Source: an uncultured Pseudomonas sp.
Lineage (GTDB): Bacteria; Pseudomonadota; Gammaproteobacteria; Pseudomonadales; Pseudomonadaceae
Direction: 5' to 3'
Assembly: GCA_943912755.1 (NCBI GenBank)
Contig: CALTWF010000011.1
Coordinates: 1-64,000, forward strand
DNA: 64,000 bases
Position numbers and translations under genes: made by a program. Every line of letters starts with the position of its first letter. Positions within the stretch are counted from its first letter, which is position 1. A model generated the notes under the pieces. That model made no database searches and was not told where the DNA came from. It saw only the letters and a program-made list of their open reading frames with translations. Below are positions 26,117 through 34,591 of the stretch, piece by piece.

Positions 26117-26860
26117 TCAGTAGTCGTCTTTATCGAAGCGCCGCGCTTCGCGCTGCAGCTGGTAAACGAAACTCTCGATCTTGCGTTGCATCTGGCCGGT
26201 GAGGTTATGGAAGCGCACGCCGGCGAAGGTGGCGCCCAGGCGCTCTTCGAAATGCAGGTGGCGCAGCTCGACGGACATCTGGCTCAGGCCCAGCGGCGCA
26301 CTGGCGGAAAACTTTTCGTAGACCTGGCCCAGTTGCAGGCGCTCTTCGATATCGCCATCGAAGCGCAGTTTGCAGCCGGTGGCGGAGATGTCCAGCAACT
26401 TGCCGCGAATGGTGCCTACGCCCTTGAGCTTTTCGCCATCGAGCACGACGTCGACCAGTTGCGACAGCTTGAGGGCGGCACGGAAGGCGTTGCGGCGCTG
26501 GTGGTAGGTGACTTCCGCAGGCAGGGTGCCGCGGTAGCAGCGCACTTCGCCGGAGTTGTCGACGGTCAGTGGCTGGTTGCATTCCCAGGCGATCCGCACG
26601 CCGTCATGGAAGCCTTCGACCCGGAAGGGTTCGCCGTTTTCCAGGAATCGCTCGCCGTCGCGAGGGATCATTTCATCCAGGGCCAGGACATTGTTGTCGC
26701 GGTCGACCTCGACCACGTAGCTCTGGAAACGCTGACTGCGCTCATGGAAGGTAATGATCAGGGGATCATGGCTCTCTTGCAGCATCCGCAAGTTGGCGGC
26801 AATTTCCAGAGGCGTGGTGAACACCTTCGGAGGCTGCGGAGCTTCTACGTCATTGAACAC
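26117..26860 (-). CDS. flgZ: Flagellar brake protein FlgZ (YcgR-N and PilZ domains)
   Basis: A 247-aa cyclic-di-GMP receptor that slows flagellar rotation. An N-terminal YcgR domain (about residues 10-115) precedes a PilZ domain holding both c-di-GMP motifs: RRNAFR (RxxxR, about 122-127) and [10 protein letters not shown] (D/NxSxxG). The start is taken as GTG at 26860 ([13 protein letters not shown]), matching the family's N-terminus, with GGAG 11 nt upstream; the frame opens 18 codons earlier. It is the last gene of the flgM-flgN-flgZ run, convergent with the MFS gene. Confidence 0.92.
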   Translation of the reverse strand: MFNDVEAPQPPKVFTTPLEIAANLRMLQESHDPLIITFHERSQRFQSYVVEVDRDNNVLALDEMIPRDGERFLENGEPFRVEGFHDGVRIAWECNQPLTVDNSGEVRCYRGTLPAEVTYHQRRNAFRAALKLSQLVDVVLDGEKLKGVGTIRGKLLDISATGCKLRFDGDIEERLQLGQVYEKFSASAPLGLSQMSVELRHLHFEERLGATFAGVRFHNLTGQMQRKIESFVYQLQREARRFDKDDY

Positions 26861-26935
26861 GGTTGATGAATCTCCAGGCAAAAACGACACACGCAGCCGG
26901 CATTCTGCCAGCATGCGTTGTGCCTTGATAGAGGG

Positions 26936-27403
26936 TCACGCCTGGCTGAGCGCACGAGGCTTGGAAAGCGGCGAGGTGGAGCCCCGGCTGTCGTATAGCG
27001 AAGGGGCTTCGCCGCCCATGAGGATTCTGATCTGGTTGGCCGTGGTGGCCTGCTGCAGCACGATGGATTCGCCATTGCGCTCGTTGACCGCCCTGCACTC
27101 GTTGAGCAGGTTGCCGAGCACGTCGAGTTGCTGCAGCAATTGCGGGCCGAGGTGCGACTGGCTGGCCAGGACCTCGATGCCGGCGCGATCCGGAGTAAGG
27201 CCCAGGCTGGCGAGCAGCTCGCTGCGTCGACGCCCGTGCTGATCGAGCAGCACTACCAGCGATTGCTTGTAGGCCAGGATGTCTTCCAGCGCCGGCATGT
27301 CCCGGCCGTGCAGAGCGACGTATTCGTCCCGCAGCAGCTGGAGCAGCTGTTCCGCCGGGCCGATATCTTCTTCGATCAGTTGCAGCAGGGTCGTGTCGTG
27401 CAT
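26936..27403 (-). CDS. flgN: Flagellar export chaperone FlgN
   Basis: A 155-aa, mostly helical cytosolic chaperone that escorts the hook-filament junction proteins FlgK and FlgL to the flagellar export gate. The leucine-rich antiparallel helices (LLQLIEEDIGPAEQLLQLLRDEYVAL, about residues 6-31) and the C-terminal helix with LNECRAVNERNGESI are typical. It lies 45 nt after flgM and before flgZ on the same strand, probably in one FliA-dependent transcript. Its clients flgK and flgL lie at 42-45.6 kb. Confidence 0.92.
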   Translation of the reverse strand: MHDTTLLQLIEEDIGPAEQLLQLLRDEYVALHGRDMPALEDILAYKQSLVVLLDQHGRRRSELLASLGLTPDRAGIEVLASQSHLGPQLLQQLDVLGNLLNECRAVNERNGESIVLQQATTANQIRILMGGEAPSLYDSRGSTSPLSKPRALSQA

Positions 27404-27448
27404 GGCTGGCTCTTGGTCTTCGCGTCCTTGAAGTCAGCGCGCCGAGGG

Positions 27449-27766
27449 CTAGCGCTGAGCTTCGAAATTGAGCAGTTTGCTGGCGACGCGGTTGGCGTCG
27501 ACCTGGTAGCTACCGTCGGCGATGGCCTGTTTCAACGCGGCCACACGGTCGCTGTTGACGATAGGCTGGTCGCGCAGCTTGTCGCTGACCTGTTGCAACT
27601 GCTGGGCCTCGTGGCTGAGGTGTACGGTCTCCCCGCTCTGGGCGGTGGCGGCAGCTGCGTCGGACTGGCCTGCGCGGTTGCCGGCGGCGCTTTCCTGGCT
27701 GGTGCCGGTGCGCAGGCCGCCCGTCACTGACGGGGAGTTATTCAAACGACTGAAGTCGATGACCAT
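27449..27766 (-). CDS. flgM: Anti-sigma28 factor FlgM
   Basis: A 105-aa protein that binds and inhibits FliA until it is exported through the completed hook. It has a short unordered N-terminal half ([10 protein letters not shown]..., rich in Ala, Ser, Gly) and a C-terminal FliA-binding half with [39 protein letters not shown] (about residues 63-101), the family signature. The ATG at 27766 follows AGAGG; a 23-codon upstream extension overlaps the sigma28 promoter and is rejected. FlgM would also set the timing of the remote oxygenase/methyltransferase pair if their FliA promoter is real. Confidence 0.95.
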   Translation of the reverse strand: MVIDFSRLNNSPSVTGGLRTGTSQESAAGNRAGQSDAAAATAQSGETVHLSHEAQQLQQVSDKLRDQPIVNSDRVAALKQAIADGSYQVDANRVASKLLNFEAQR

Positions 27767-27803
27767 GATCAGAAAACCTCTCGGGAATAGGACGCTTGCC
27801 CTT

Positions 27804-27830
27804 TTTTCGGCCAACCCGAAAAAAACTTTA
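27804..27830 (-). promoter_or_regulatory. Sigma28 (FliA) promoter of flgM-flgN(-flgZ)
   Basis: Read on the minus strand: TAAAGTTT (27830-27823), exactly 11 nt, GCCGAAAA (27811-27804). It lies 38 nt upstream of flgM, giving FliA-driven synthesis of its own inhibitor, as in other pseudomonads. Confidence 0.85.
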
Positions 27831-27946
27831 GGCACGAATGAATGAACATTCGTGGCGGCGCCATCAGCCCGTAATACGCATAGTCTAGAAAATGCGCCTG
27901 CTGATCGCCAGCCTTCATCTGCGCCGTAGTGGCGTGCGTCACAAGG

Positions 27947-28699
27947 TCACATGGAAACCTCGACGTGTCCCGGTCCGGTTACCCTGGCCTTGACCACCCG
28001 TTTGGAGTTCAGGTTGCGTACCCGGATCTGCTCGCTGATCCCGCCTTTGCTCAGGGCTTCGCCCGGCATGCGCACGGCCAGCGTGCCGCTGCGGGCGGTG
28101 ATGACTACGTGGTCGCCCTTGCGGATCACCTCGGCCTGCTCCAGGTGGACGGGGGTGATCACCTGGTCGATGACCATTGGTCGGACGACTTTCTGTCCTA
28201 TGGCCTGGTCGAGGCTGGCGAGGAAACCCTGGTTGAGCAGGCCGACGTCGCGTTCGCGCAGGGCCACGTCCTGTTCGCCGACCACTGCCTCGCGCTTGAG
28301 CGGGCGGCTGACCACCACTACGTCGCGGAACAGCTTGACCTGCGCGGGCACGAACACCGTCCAGGGCGAACTGCCGTCGCAGCGCACCCGCACGGTCACC
28401 CGGCCCAGCGGCTGCGCCGGGCTTTCCAGGCTGGCACCGAGCTGTTCGCTGCACAACGGCATGCGCAGGCGCGGGTCGAGGTTGTTGACCTGGATCTCGT
28501 AGCGACCCTCGGTCTGGGTTTTTTGCAAATAGTCTTCGACAGTGAATTCAAGAAAGCCCTGGGTGACACCGATAAGCTGTTCAGGCAAGGTGAAGGTGTC
28601 AGCCAGAGTTCGAGCGCCAGGAGTCAATAAGCACAGCGCAGCAAGGAAGCCGGGCAGATGGCGGTGCAGGCGTCGGAAAAATGTCGTTTTCGTAATCAT
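27947..28699 (-). CDS. flgA: Flagellar P-ring assembly chaperone FlgA
   Basis: A 250-aa periplasmic chaperone that helps FlgI assemble the P ring. A signal peptide (residues about 1-33, ending near GARTLAD) is followed by a central region with two cysteines (MPLCSEQ and VRCDGS) and a C-terminal SAF/AFP-like domain (EAVVGEQDVALRERDVGLLNQGFL and VRVRNLNSKRVVKARVTGPGHVEV). The ATG at 28699 has no Shine-Dalgarno sequence. A sigma54 promoter candidate lies so close that its transcript would start at this ATG. It is divergent from cheV; its ring partner flgI lies 11 kb away. Confidence 0.92.
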   Translation of the reverse strand: MITKTTFFRRLHRHLPGFLAALCLLTPGARTLADTFTLPEQLIGVTQGFLEFTVEDYLQKTQTEGRYEIQVNNLDPRLRMPLCSEQLGASLESPAQPLGRVTVRVRCDGSSPWTVFVPAQVKLFRDVVVVSRPLKREAVVGEQDVALRERDVGLLNQGFLASLDQAIGQKVVRPMVIDQVITPVHLEQAEVIRKGDHVVITARSGTLAVRMPGEALSKGGISEQIRVRNLNSKRVVKARVTGPGHVEVSM

Positions 28700-28711
28700 A
28701 AAAGTTGAAAA

Positions 28712-28726
28712 GCAAGGCGCGTGCCG
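28712..28726 (-). promoter_or_regulatory. Sigma54 promoter candidate of flgA
   Basis: On the minus strand: CGGCAC (28726-28721), 5 nt, TTGC (28715-28712), with GG and GC correctly spaced. The predicted start is 28700, one base before the flgA ATG. Confidence 0.5.
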
Positions 28727-28766
28727 ACCGGGTACGCTGCCCCGAGCTTCGGTTGAGGAGTCTGGC

Positions 28767-29699
28767 ATGGCTGGTGTTATGGATTCGGTGAACCAGCGCA
28801 CGCAACTGGTAGGACAGAATCGTCTCGAACTGCTGCTGTTCCGCCTGCGCGGCGAGCAGTTGTACGGGATCAACGTGTTCAAGGTACGGGAAGTGCTGCA
28901 ATGCCCGAGCCTGACACTTCTGCCCAAGGCCAGTCGGGTCGTGCGCGGTGTCGCGAATATTCGTGGGGCGACCATCCCGATCCTGGATCTGGCGATGGCG
29001 ACGGGTCTGCCTCCCCTGGAGAATCAGGACCCGAGCAAGAGTTTCGTCATCATTACCGAGTACAACACCAAGACCCAGGGCTTCCTGGTGCACTCGGTCG
29101 AACGCATCGTCAACATGAACTGGGAGGAGATCCATCCGCCACCCAAGGGCACCGGTCGCGACCACTACCTCACTGCGGTGACCCGGGTCGACAACAAGAT
29201 GGTCGAGATCATCGACGTCGAGAAGATCCTCGCCGAGGTGGCGCCGGCGTCCGAATCGGTGTCCACCGGCGTGGTCGATGCCGAGGTGCACAGCAAGGCG
29301 GTGTCGCTGCGGGTGCTCACGGTCGATGACTCTTCGGTGGCGCGCAAGCAGGTCAGTCGCTGCCTGCAGACGGTCGGGGTCGAGGTGGTCGCGCTGAACG
29401 ACGGCCGCCAGGCGCTGGACTACCTGCGCAAGCTGGTCGACGAGGGCAAGCGTCCGGAAGAGGAGTTCCTGATGATGATCTCCGACATCGAGATGCCGGA
29501 GATGGACGGCTACACGCTGACCGCCGAGATCCGCAACGACCCGCGCATGCAAAACCTGCACATCATCCTGCATACTTCGCTGTCCGGAGTGTTCAACCAG
29601 GCCATGGTGAAAAAGGTCGGGGCCGATGACTTCCTCGCCAAGTTCAGGCCGGACGACCTGGCGCAGCGGGTGGTCGACCGGATCAAGGCTACACACTAA
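28767..29699 (+). CDS. cheV: Chemotaxis coupling/response protein CheV
   Basis: A 310-aa hybrid of an N-terminal CheW-like coupling domain (about residues 15-160) and a C-terminal response-regulator receiver (about 182-310). The CheW part includes LFRLRGEQLYGINVFKVREVL. The receiver has the acidic pair in VLTVDDSS, the likely phospho-acceptor Asp in MMISDIEMPEMDGY (near 240), and the conserved Thr/Ser and Lys in HTSLSG and LAKF. It tunes chemoreceptor-CheA coupling. GAGGAG precedes the ATG at 28767; a longer frame from 28542 overlaps flgA on the other strand. It is followed by cheR, 54 nt away. Confidence 0.95.
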   Translation: MAGVMDSVNQRTQLVGQNRLELLLFRLRGEQLYGINVFKVREVLQCPSLTLLPKASRVVRGVANIRGATIPILDLAMATGLPPLENQDPSKSFVIITEYNTKTQGFLVHSVERIVNMNWEEIHPPPKGTGRDHYLTAVTRVDNKMVEIIDVEKILAEVAPASESVSTGVVDAEVHSKAVSLRVLTVDDSSVARKQVSRCLQTVGVEVVALNDGRQALDYLRKLVDEGKRPEEEFLMMISDIEMPEMDGYTLTAEIRNDPRMQNLHIILHTSLSGVFNQAMVKKVGADDFLAKFRPDDLAQRVVDRIKATH

Positions 29700-29753
29700 A
29701 CATTGCCGGGGCGCCAGCCCCTGGCGTTGCACACGATTTAAGAGGCGGCACCA

Positions 29754-30581
29754 TTGTCTACGGGTAATTTGGATTTCGAACAGTTCCGGGTCTTCCTGGA
29801 AAAAGCCTGTGGCATCCTGCTGGGCGAGAATAAGCAGTACCTGGTTTCCAGCCGTCTCAACAAGCTGATGGAACAGCAGGGCATCAAGACGCTGACCGAA
29901 CTGGTACAGCGGATCCAGAGCCAGCCACGCAGCGGCTTGCGCGAGCAGGTCGTGGATGCCATGACCACCAACGAGACCCTCTGGTTTCGCGATACCTACC
30001 CCTTCGAGGTGCTGAAGAACAAGGTGTTGCCGGAGATGGCCCGCAATAACCCGGGGCAGCGCCTGCGCATCTGGTCGGCGGCCTGTTCGTCCGGTCAGGA
30101 GCCCTATTCGATTTCCATGACCCTCGACGAGTACGAGCGCACCAACATCGGCCAGTTGAAGATGGGCGCGCAGATCGTCGCGACCGATCTCTCCGGGGCG
30201 ATGCTGGCCAACTGCAAGACCGGTGAGTACGACAGCCTGGCGATCGCCCGTGGCCTGTCCCAGGAGCGCCTGCAGCGTTACTTCGACCCCAAGGGGCCGG
30301 GGCGCTGGGCGATCAAGGCGCCGATCCGCAGCCGTGTCGAGTTCCGTTCGTTCAACCTGCTCGATAGCTATGCCGCCCTCGGCAAGTTCGACATCGTCTT
30401 CTGCCGCAACGTGCTGATCTACTTCTCGGCGCAGGTGAAGAAGGACATCCTCACCCGTATCCACGCCACCCTGAAGCCTGGCGGCTATCTGTTCCTCGGC
30501 GCGTCCGAGGCGCTGAACGGCCTGCCGGATCACTACCAGATGGTCCAGTGCAGCCCGGGGATCATCTACCAGGCCAAATGA
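29754..30581 (+). CDS. cheR: Chemoreceptor methyltransferase CheR
   Basis: A 275-aa SAM-dependent enzyme that methylates glutamates in chemoreceptors. The helical N-domain (about 1-75) with YLVSSRLNKLMEQQG precedes the catalytic domain: DAMTTNETLWFRD, the SAM loop RIWSAACSSGQEPYSISM (about 105-122), QIVATDLSGAML, and FDIVFCRNVLIYF. Initiation is at TTG (29754) with AGAGG 8 nt upstream; no ATG or GTG is suitably placed. It forms an operon with cheV. It is followed by a REP pair and a terminator, so it does not read into flgB. Confidence 0.95.
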   Translation: MSTGNLDFEQFRVFLEKACGILLGENKQYLVSSRLNKLMEQQGIKTLTELVQRIQSQPRSGLREQVVDAMTTNETLWFRDTYPFEVLKNKVLPEMARNNPGQRLRIWSAACSSGQEPYSISMTLDEYERTNIGQLKMGAQIVATDLSGAMLANCKTGEYDSLAIARGLSQERLQRYFDPKGPGRWAIKAPIRSRVEFRSFNLLDSYAALGKFDIVFCRNVLIYFSAQVKKDILTRIHATLKPGGYLFLGASEALNGLPDHYQMVQCSPGIIYQAK

Positions 30582-30596
30582 CGCGGGTGTCCTGAG

Positions 30597-30680
30597 GGCC
30601 TCATCGCTGGCAAGCCAGCTCCCACAGGTACCGAGTGCACCGCCGAATCTGTGGGAGCTGGCTTGCCAGCGATGAGGCCT
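30597..30680. repeat. Paired REP palindromes (REPIN)
   Basis: The left arm AGGGCCTCATCGCTGGCAAG... (30597-30628) and the nearly exact inverse right arm (30649-30680) flank a 20-nt centre between cheR and the autotransporter gene. Confidence 0.85.
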
Positions 30681-30704
30681 TCAAAAACACTGCAACACCC
30701 AAGA

Positions 30705-30736
30705 AAAAGCCCCCGGTCTCGCAACCGGGGGCTTTT
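30705..30736. terminator. Bidirectional terminator between cheR and the autotransporter gene
   Basis: A 13-bp stem AAAAGCCCCCGGT/ACCGGGGGCTTTT with a 6-nt loop lies 23 nt after the autotransporter stop, with A/T runs on both sides. Confidence 0.9.
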
Positions 30737-30759
30737 CATATCATCCGATCAAACCGCGA

Positions 30760-33384
30760 TCAGAAGTCGTAACGCACCTTGGCACTGAACACGTCGGCAT
30801 CGAAGCCCGATTTGCCGATGTAGTCGTAGTTCACGCCCAGGGTGACCGCGCCCAGCTTGTAGTCGGTACCGATACCGGCTTCGTAGCTGTTGCGCACAGC
30901 CTTGGCGCCGGTGGTCACGAACGGCGTATTGCCGAGCAGGAAGGTCGAGGTGCTGCTGGCCTGGTCGGCGGCGAAGTCGTGGTAGGCCATCAGCTTGACC
31001 TGCGGCTCCAGGGTGCCGGCACCGAGGTTGAAGCTGCCGGCGACGCGCACGCCTGCACCCAGTTCGATGGCTTCGTAGCGCTGGTCTTCGACCTTCAGTG
31101 CGGCCGAAGAGCCTTTCTCGCGGTAGCCGTCGATGTTCACCAGGCTGTAGCGCGCGGCCAGGCGCGGCTCGACCAGCACTTGCGGGTTGATCTTCCAGGT
31201 GTAGCCACCGACCAGGTTCAGCCCGAGCAGATCGCTGTCGTAGCTGGCCTTGGCCTGGGTGCTGGCGATCTGGCGCTTGCTGTCGTTGTCGTTGATGCCA
31301 TAGGTCAGGCTACCGTCGACGAAGTAGTTGCCCAGCTCATAGCCGCCGTACAGGGTGAAGGCATGGCTGTCGACTTCAGTCTTGTTGCCGCTTTTGCCGT
31401 TCACGTCGGTGTTGATGAAGCTGTAGGCCAGGCCCAGGGTCAGCTGGTCGTTCAGCTTGCCGTCGGCGCCCACGGCGATACCGCGGCTGTAGGCGTTATA
31501 GCCGGCCACGCCGTCGCGCAGGTCCTGGGTCGAGTCGCTGTACAGGCTCTGCACCCATACGCCGGCTTCCTTGAAGGCATCGCCCGAGGACGCGCCGCGC
31601 AGGCTGCTGGTGCGGCTGCCGGTGACGCTGCTGACCAGGTTCTGGCTGGTGGTGGCCGCCTGGGTCGCGCCGCCGTTGGTTTCCGGGGTCAGTTGTTCGG
31701 CGACGCGGGTCAGTTCGGCGTCGTCGGAATTGAGCAGGGCTTGCAGCAACGGATCGTTGGGGTTCTGTTGGCTGATGCGGCCGATCACGCCGTCGTTGAG
31801 CAGGCTGCCGAGAGCTTTCTGGGTGTTCGCCGAACCGCCGTTGCCGGTGATGATGTCGTCGATTTCGCTCTTGCCCTTGCCGGTGACGGTAGCCACCAGG
31901 GTGTTGTCTTCCAGCGTGTAGCTGTCGACTTTGAGCAGGGCCGAAGAGCTGACCAGGTTCAGCTTGCCGTTCGGGTCGACCTCTTCGCCGTCGGCGGTCA
32001 GCACGTTGATCTGACCAGCCTGGACCAGCTTGTACACGCTGCCGTTGGCGGCGAAGTCGCTGCCCTGGGCGGACAGCTTGATCTGGGCGTCCTTACCGAA
32101 TTCGGCGGTGCCGGTGACGCTCAGGACTGCCACGTCAGGAATCGTGGCGCTGGACAGGTTCAGGCCCAGTGCCGAGTTGCTGGCGACATACAGGCTGCCG
32201 TCGATGCTGGTGTGGGTGCTCAGCAGGTTCAGCTGGGAGGGTGCGTTGTCGGACACGCTGCCGACGTCGATCCAGCTGTTGGTCCCGTTCCGCATGCGGA
32301 TGTTGGCGCCGTCGCCGGTGTTGTCGTTGCCGGTGAAATCGACGTCGCCGGTGACGTAGATGTTGGCCAGGTCGATCAGGTTGCCGGTGATCTGGCTGCC
32401 GTTCTGCAGATCCAGGTAGACCGGTCCCTGGCTTTCGCTGGCGTCCACCGCCTCGTCCTGCGAGATCAGCTTGCCGCTGTTGATGATGTACAGCGGCGCG
32501 CCCCAGGTGTTGTTGTAGCCCGGGATGTCGACATCGTAGTTGCCGATGGCGATGGCGGCGTCGGTCGCCTGGATGGTGCCGGTGTTGATGACCTGGGCGG
32601 TTTCGCTGGAGAAGCTGGCGCCATCGATGAGCAGGCCTTGGGCGTCGTCGCCGCTGGCGATGATGCTGCCATGGTTTTCCACGCCGCTCAGGTCGGTCAT
32701 GTCGCGCAGGGTCCAGCGCTCGTTGGAGGTAACGTCGATGCCGGTGGCGCCCTCGCCGGTGACCTGGATCAGGCCGCGGTTGATGACTTTGCCGACGATC
32801 TCGCCGCCTTCCAGGTTGATGCCCTTGGCGTCCGTGCCTTCGGCGATGATCCGGCCGCTGGCGGCGTTGACCAGGTCACCCTGGATGACGGTGGTGCCGC
32901 TCATGTCGATGGCGCGGGCAACATCGGTGTCGCCGTCGTCCAGCAGGGGTTCGCCCTTGACGTAGAGCAGGCCTTCGTTGATCACGCTGCCGCCGATCAG
33001 GGCCGGGTCGATCATCAGGGCGTTGGCGCCACCGCCGATGGCGCTGATGCTGCCCTTGTTGATGACATCGCCATCGATATGGTTGTTGACCCAGACCAGG
33101 CCGTCCTCATAGACGTCCATGTCCACGCCGCCGGCAAAGTCGCCGGTGCTGTTGATGGTGGCGTTGAGGATCAGGTTCTTTTGCAGATGGCTGCCATTGA
33201 TGGCAATGGCGTCTTCATCCGTGCTGCCGTTGTAGGTCCCGGTAATCTCCAGGTCTTCGGCGTAGGTCTGGCGCTCGCTGACGAAACCGGCATTGGTCAG
33301 TTGTACGGTCTGGGCGTAGACGGGAAGAGTGGTGGCGGTCACGGCCACGGCGAGAAGGGTCTTGCGGAAAAGCATCGAAGCCAC
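30760..33384 (-). CDS. Type V autotransporter, outer-membrane beta-barrel adhesin-like protein
   Basis: An 874-aa classical autotransporter. A signal peptide (about residues 1-24, ending VYAQ) is followed by a passenger of about 580 residues rich in Asn, Gly and Asp with repeated INKG/VINxG-type strands (for example GDVINKGSIS, GSVINEGLLY, GKVINRGLIQ), as in beta-helical surface proteins. The C-terminal barrel (about 610-874) ends in VRYDF, with the terminal Phe needed for Bam insertion. No protease or lipase triad is evident, so adhesion or aggregation is a guess. The start is GTG at 33384 with AAGGA 8 nt upstream. It lies reversed between cheR and flgB, an unusual position in this flagellar cluster. 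Confidence 0.88.
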   Translation of the reverse strand: MASMLFRKTLLAVAVTATTLPVYAQTVQLTNAGFVSERQTYAEDLEITGTYNGSTDEDAIAINGSHLQKNLILNATINSTGDFAGGVDMDVYEDGLVWVNNHIDGDVINKGSISAIGGGANALMIDPALIGGSVINEGLLYVKGEPLLDDGDTDVARAIDMSGTTVIQGDLVNAASGRIIAEGTDAKGINLEGGEIVGKVINRGLIQVTGEGATGIDVTSNERWTLRDMTDLSGVENHGSIIASGDDAQGLLIDGASFSSETAQVINTGTIQATDAAIAIGNYDVDIPGYNNTWGAPLYIINSGKLISQDEAVDASESQGPVYLDLQNGSQITGNLIDLANIYVTGDVDFTGNDNTGDGANIRMRNGTNSWIDVGSVSDNAPSQLNLLSTHTSIDGSLYVASNSALGLNLSSATIPDVAVLSVTGTAEFGKDAQIKLSAQGSDFAANGSVYKLVQAGQINVLTADGEEVDPNGKLNLVSSSALLKVDSYTLEDNTLVATVTGKGKSEIDDIITGNGGSANTQKALGSLLNDGVIGRISQQNPNDPLLQALLNSDDAELTRVAEQLTPETNGGATQAATTSQNLVSSVTGSRTSSLRGASSGDAFKEAGVWVQSLYSDSTQDLRDGVAGYNAYSRGIAVGADGKLNDQLTLGLAYSFINTDVNGKSGNKTEVDSHAFTLYGGYELGNYFVDGSLTYGINDNDSKRQIASTQAKASYDSDLLGLNLVGGYTWKINPQVLVEPRLAARYSLVNIDGYREKGSSAALKVEDQRYEAIELGAGVRVAGSFNLGAGTLEPQVKLMAYHDFAADQASSTSTFLLGNTPFVTTGAKAVRNSYEAGIGTDYKLGAVTLGVNYDYIGKSGFDADVFSAKVRYDF

Positions 33385-33721
33385 GGTTCAGTCCTTAAAC
33401 GTCTTATAAATCAAGGTGCGATCCTTGCGCGGCAGCAGGCGGGACGGTGGTAGTGGCCAAAAGCCACGCAAGTGAGCGGGTCGGATGGTAAAGGACTAGC
33501 CATCAAAATGACATCTTTTTGGCGCCGGCTTTTTATGTGTCATTGCCGCTTTTTTCTGCCGCCGGCGGCACCCGGCGGAAAGCCATTGCCGCTTTTCTGG
33601 CATTGCCGGCTGCGGCAAATCGGTAAAGGCCCCGGTTTTACTGGGGTTTCGTTTCTTGGCACAGGACTTGCTCTCTCATCGCCAACGAACCATCCGGTCA
33701 ACCTTCGAAGGTTTCCCCGAC
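33385..33721. promoter_or_regulatory. 337-nt divergent region between the autotransporter gene and flgB
   Basis: No gene is seen. It carries the flgB sigma54 promoter (33657-33671). Upstream of that are three CATTGCCG copies (33541, 33584, 33601), the last inside a TTGCCG-N4-CGGCAA inverted repeat (33603-33618). A similar repeat precedes the flgF promoter, so these are candidate sites for the sigma54 activator (FleR or FleQ). No clear promoter for the autotransporter was found. Confidence 0.5.
33657..33671 (+). promoter_or_regulatory. Sigma54 promoter of flgBCDE
   Basis: TGGCAC (33657-33662), 5 nt, TTGC (33668-33671): an exact match to the -24/-12 consensus. The predicted start is near 33683, 39 nt before the flgB ATG. 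Confidence 0.9.
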
Positions 33722-34132
33722 ATGAGCATCAGTTTCGACAAAGCGCTCGGTATCCATGAAAAGGCCCTGAGCTTCCGTGCCCAGCGTGCCGAGGTGCTGG
33801 CCAACAACATCGCCAACGCCGATACGCCGAATTTCAAGGCGCGGGACATGGACTTCTCCAGCGTGCTCGCCGCCGAGGCCGAGAAGACCCAGAAGGGCGG
33901 CCATTTCGCCCTGGAGCGGACCAACGCCCGGCATATCGAGGCCGAGGGCGTAACCCTCAGCGACGAGGCCCTGCAATACCGTACGCCGGCGCAGCCGTCG
34001 ATCGACCAGAACACCGTCGACGCGCAGATGGAGCAGTCCAACTACGCGGAAAACGCCGTGGGCTTCCAGGCCAGCTTCACGCTGCTCAACAGTAAATTCA
34101 AAGGGCTGGTGTCGGCCCTGCGCGGAGAGTAA
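33722..34132 (+). CDS. flgB: Flagellar proximal rod protein FlgB
   Basis: A 136-aa proximal rod subunit exported by the flagellar type III system. It has the conserved N-terminal rod/hook motif AEVLANNIANADTPNFKARDMDF (about residues 20-42) and the C-terminal helix ending FKGLVSALRGE. The ATG at 33722 (MSISFDKALG) is the family start, with GAAGG about 10 nt upstream; a frame opening at 33656 overlaps the promoter. It is the first gene of flgB-flgC-flgD-flgE under the sigma54 promoter at 33657. Confidence 0.96.
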   Translation: MSISFDKALGIHEKALSFRAQRAEVLANNIANADTPNFKARDMDFSSVLAAEAEKTQKGGHFALERTNARHIEAEGVTLSDEALQYRTPAQPSIDQNTVDAQMEQSNYAENAVGFQASFTLLNSKFKGLVSALRGE

Positions 34133-34135
34133 TCC

Positions 34136-34576
34136 ATGTCCCTCGCCAGTGTTTTCAACATCGCCGGTAGCGGCATGAGCGCCCAGACCACCCGTCTGAA
34201 CACCGTCGCCTCGAACATCGCCAACGCCGAGACCGTCTCGTCGAGCATCGACCAGACCTACCGCGCCCGTCACCCGGTGTTCGCCACCACCTTCCAGCAG
34301 GCGCAGAACGGCAGCCAGTCGCTGTTCCAGGACCAGGATGCGGCAGGGCAGGGCGTGCAGGTGCTCGGCGTGGTCGAGGACCAGAGCAACCTGGAAGCCC
34401 GCTACGAGCCGAACCATCCGGCGGCGAACAAGGACGGCTACGTCTACTACCCGAACGTCAATGTGGTCGAGGAAATGGCCGACATGATCTCGGCCAGCCG
34501 TTCGTTCCAGACCAACGCCGAGTTGATGAACACGGCCAAGACCATGATGCAGAAAGTTCTGACCCTGGGTCAGTGA
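34136..34576 (+). CDS. flgC: Flagellar proximal rod protein FlgC
   Basis: A 146-aa rod protein. It shares the N-terminal motif SGMSAQTTRLNTVASNIANAETV (about residues 12-34) with other axial proteins and has the typical C-terminal block YVYYPNVNVVEEMADMISASRSFQTNAELMNTAKTMMQKVLTLGQ. GGAGAG precedes the ATG. It lies 3 nt after the flgB stop, so the two rod subunits are probably made together and stack between the MS ring and distal rod. Confidence 0.96.
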   Translation: MSLASVFNIAGSGMSAQTTRLNTVASNIANAETVSSSIDQTYRARHPVFATTFQQAQNGSQSLFQDQDAAGQGVQVLGVVEDQSNLEARYEPNHPAANKDGYVYYPNVNVVEEMADMISASRSFQTNAELMNTAKTMMQKVLTLGQ

Positions 34577-34591
34577 TAAGGGATCACGCCA

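Noticed and set aside
28699..28730. TAAA ... GCCGACCG as a sigma28 promoter for cheV
   Set aside because: The spacing is about 20 nt instead of 15, and the bases are explained by the sigma54 candidate on the other strand.
30979..33453. 824-aa open frame on the plus strand opposite the autotransporter gene
   Set aside because: It mirrors a gene with a clear signal peptide and beta-barrel. Its product is Val/Ala/Gly/Asp low-complexity.
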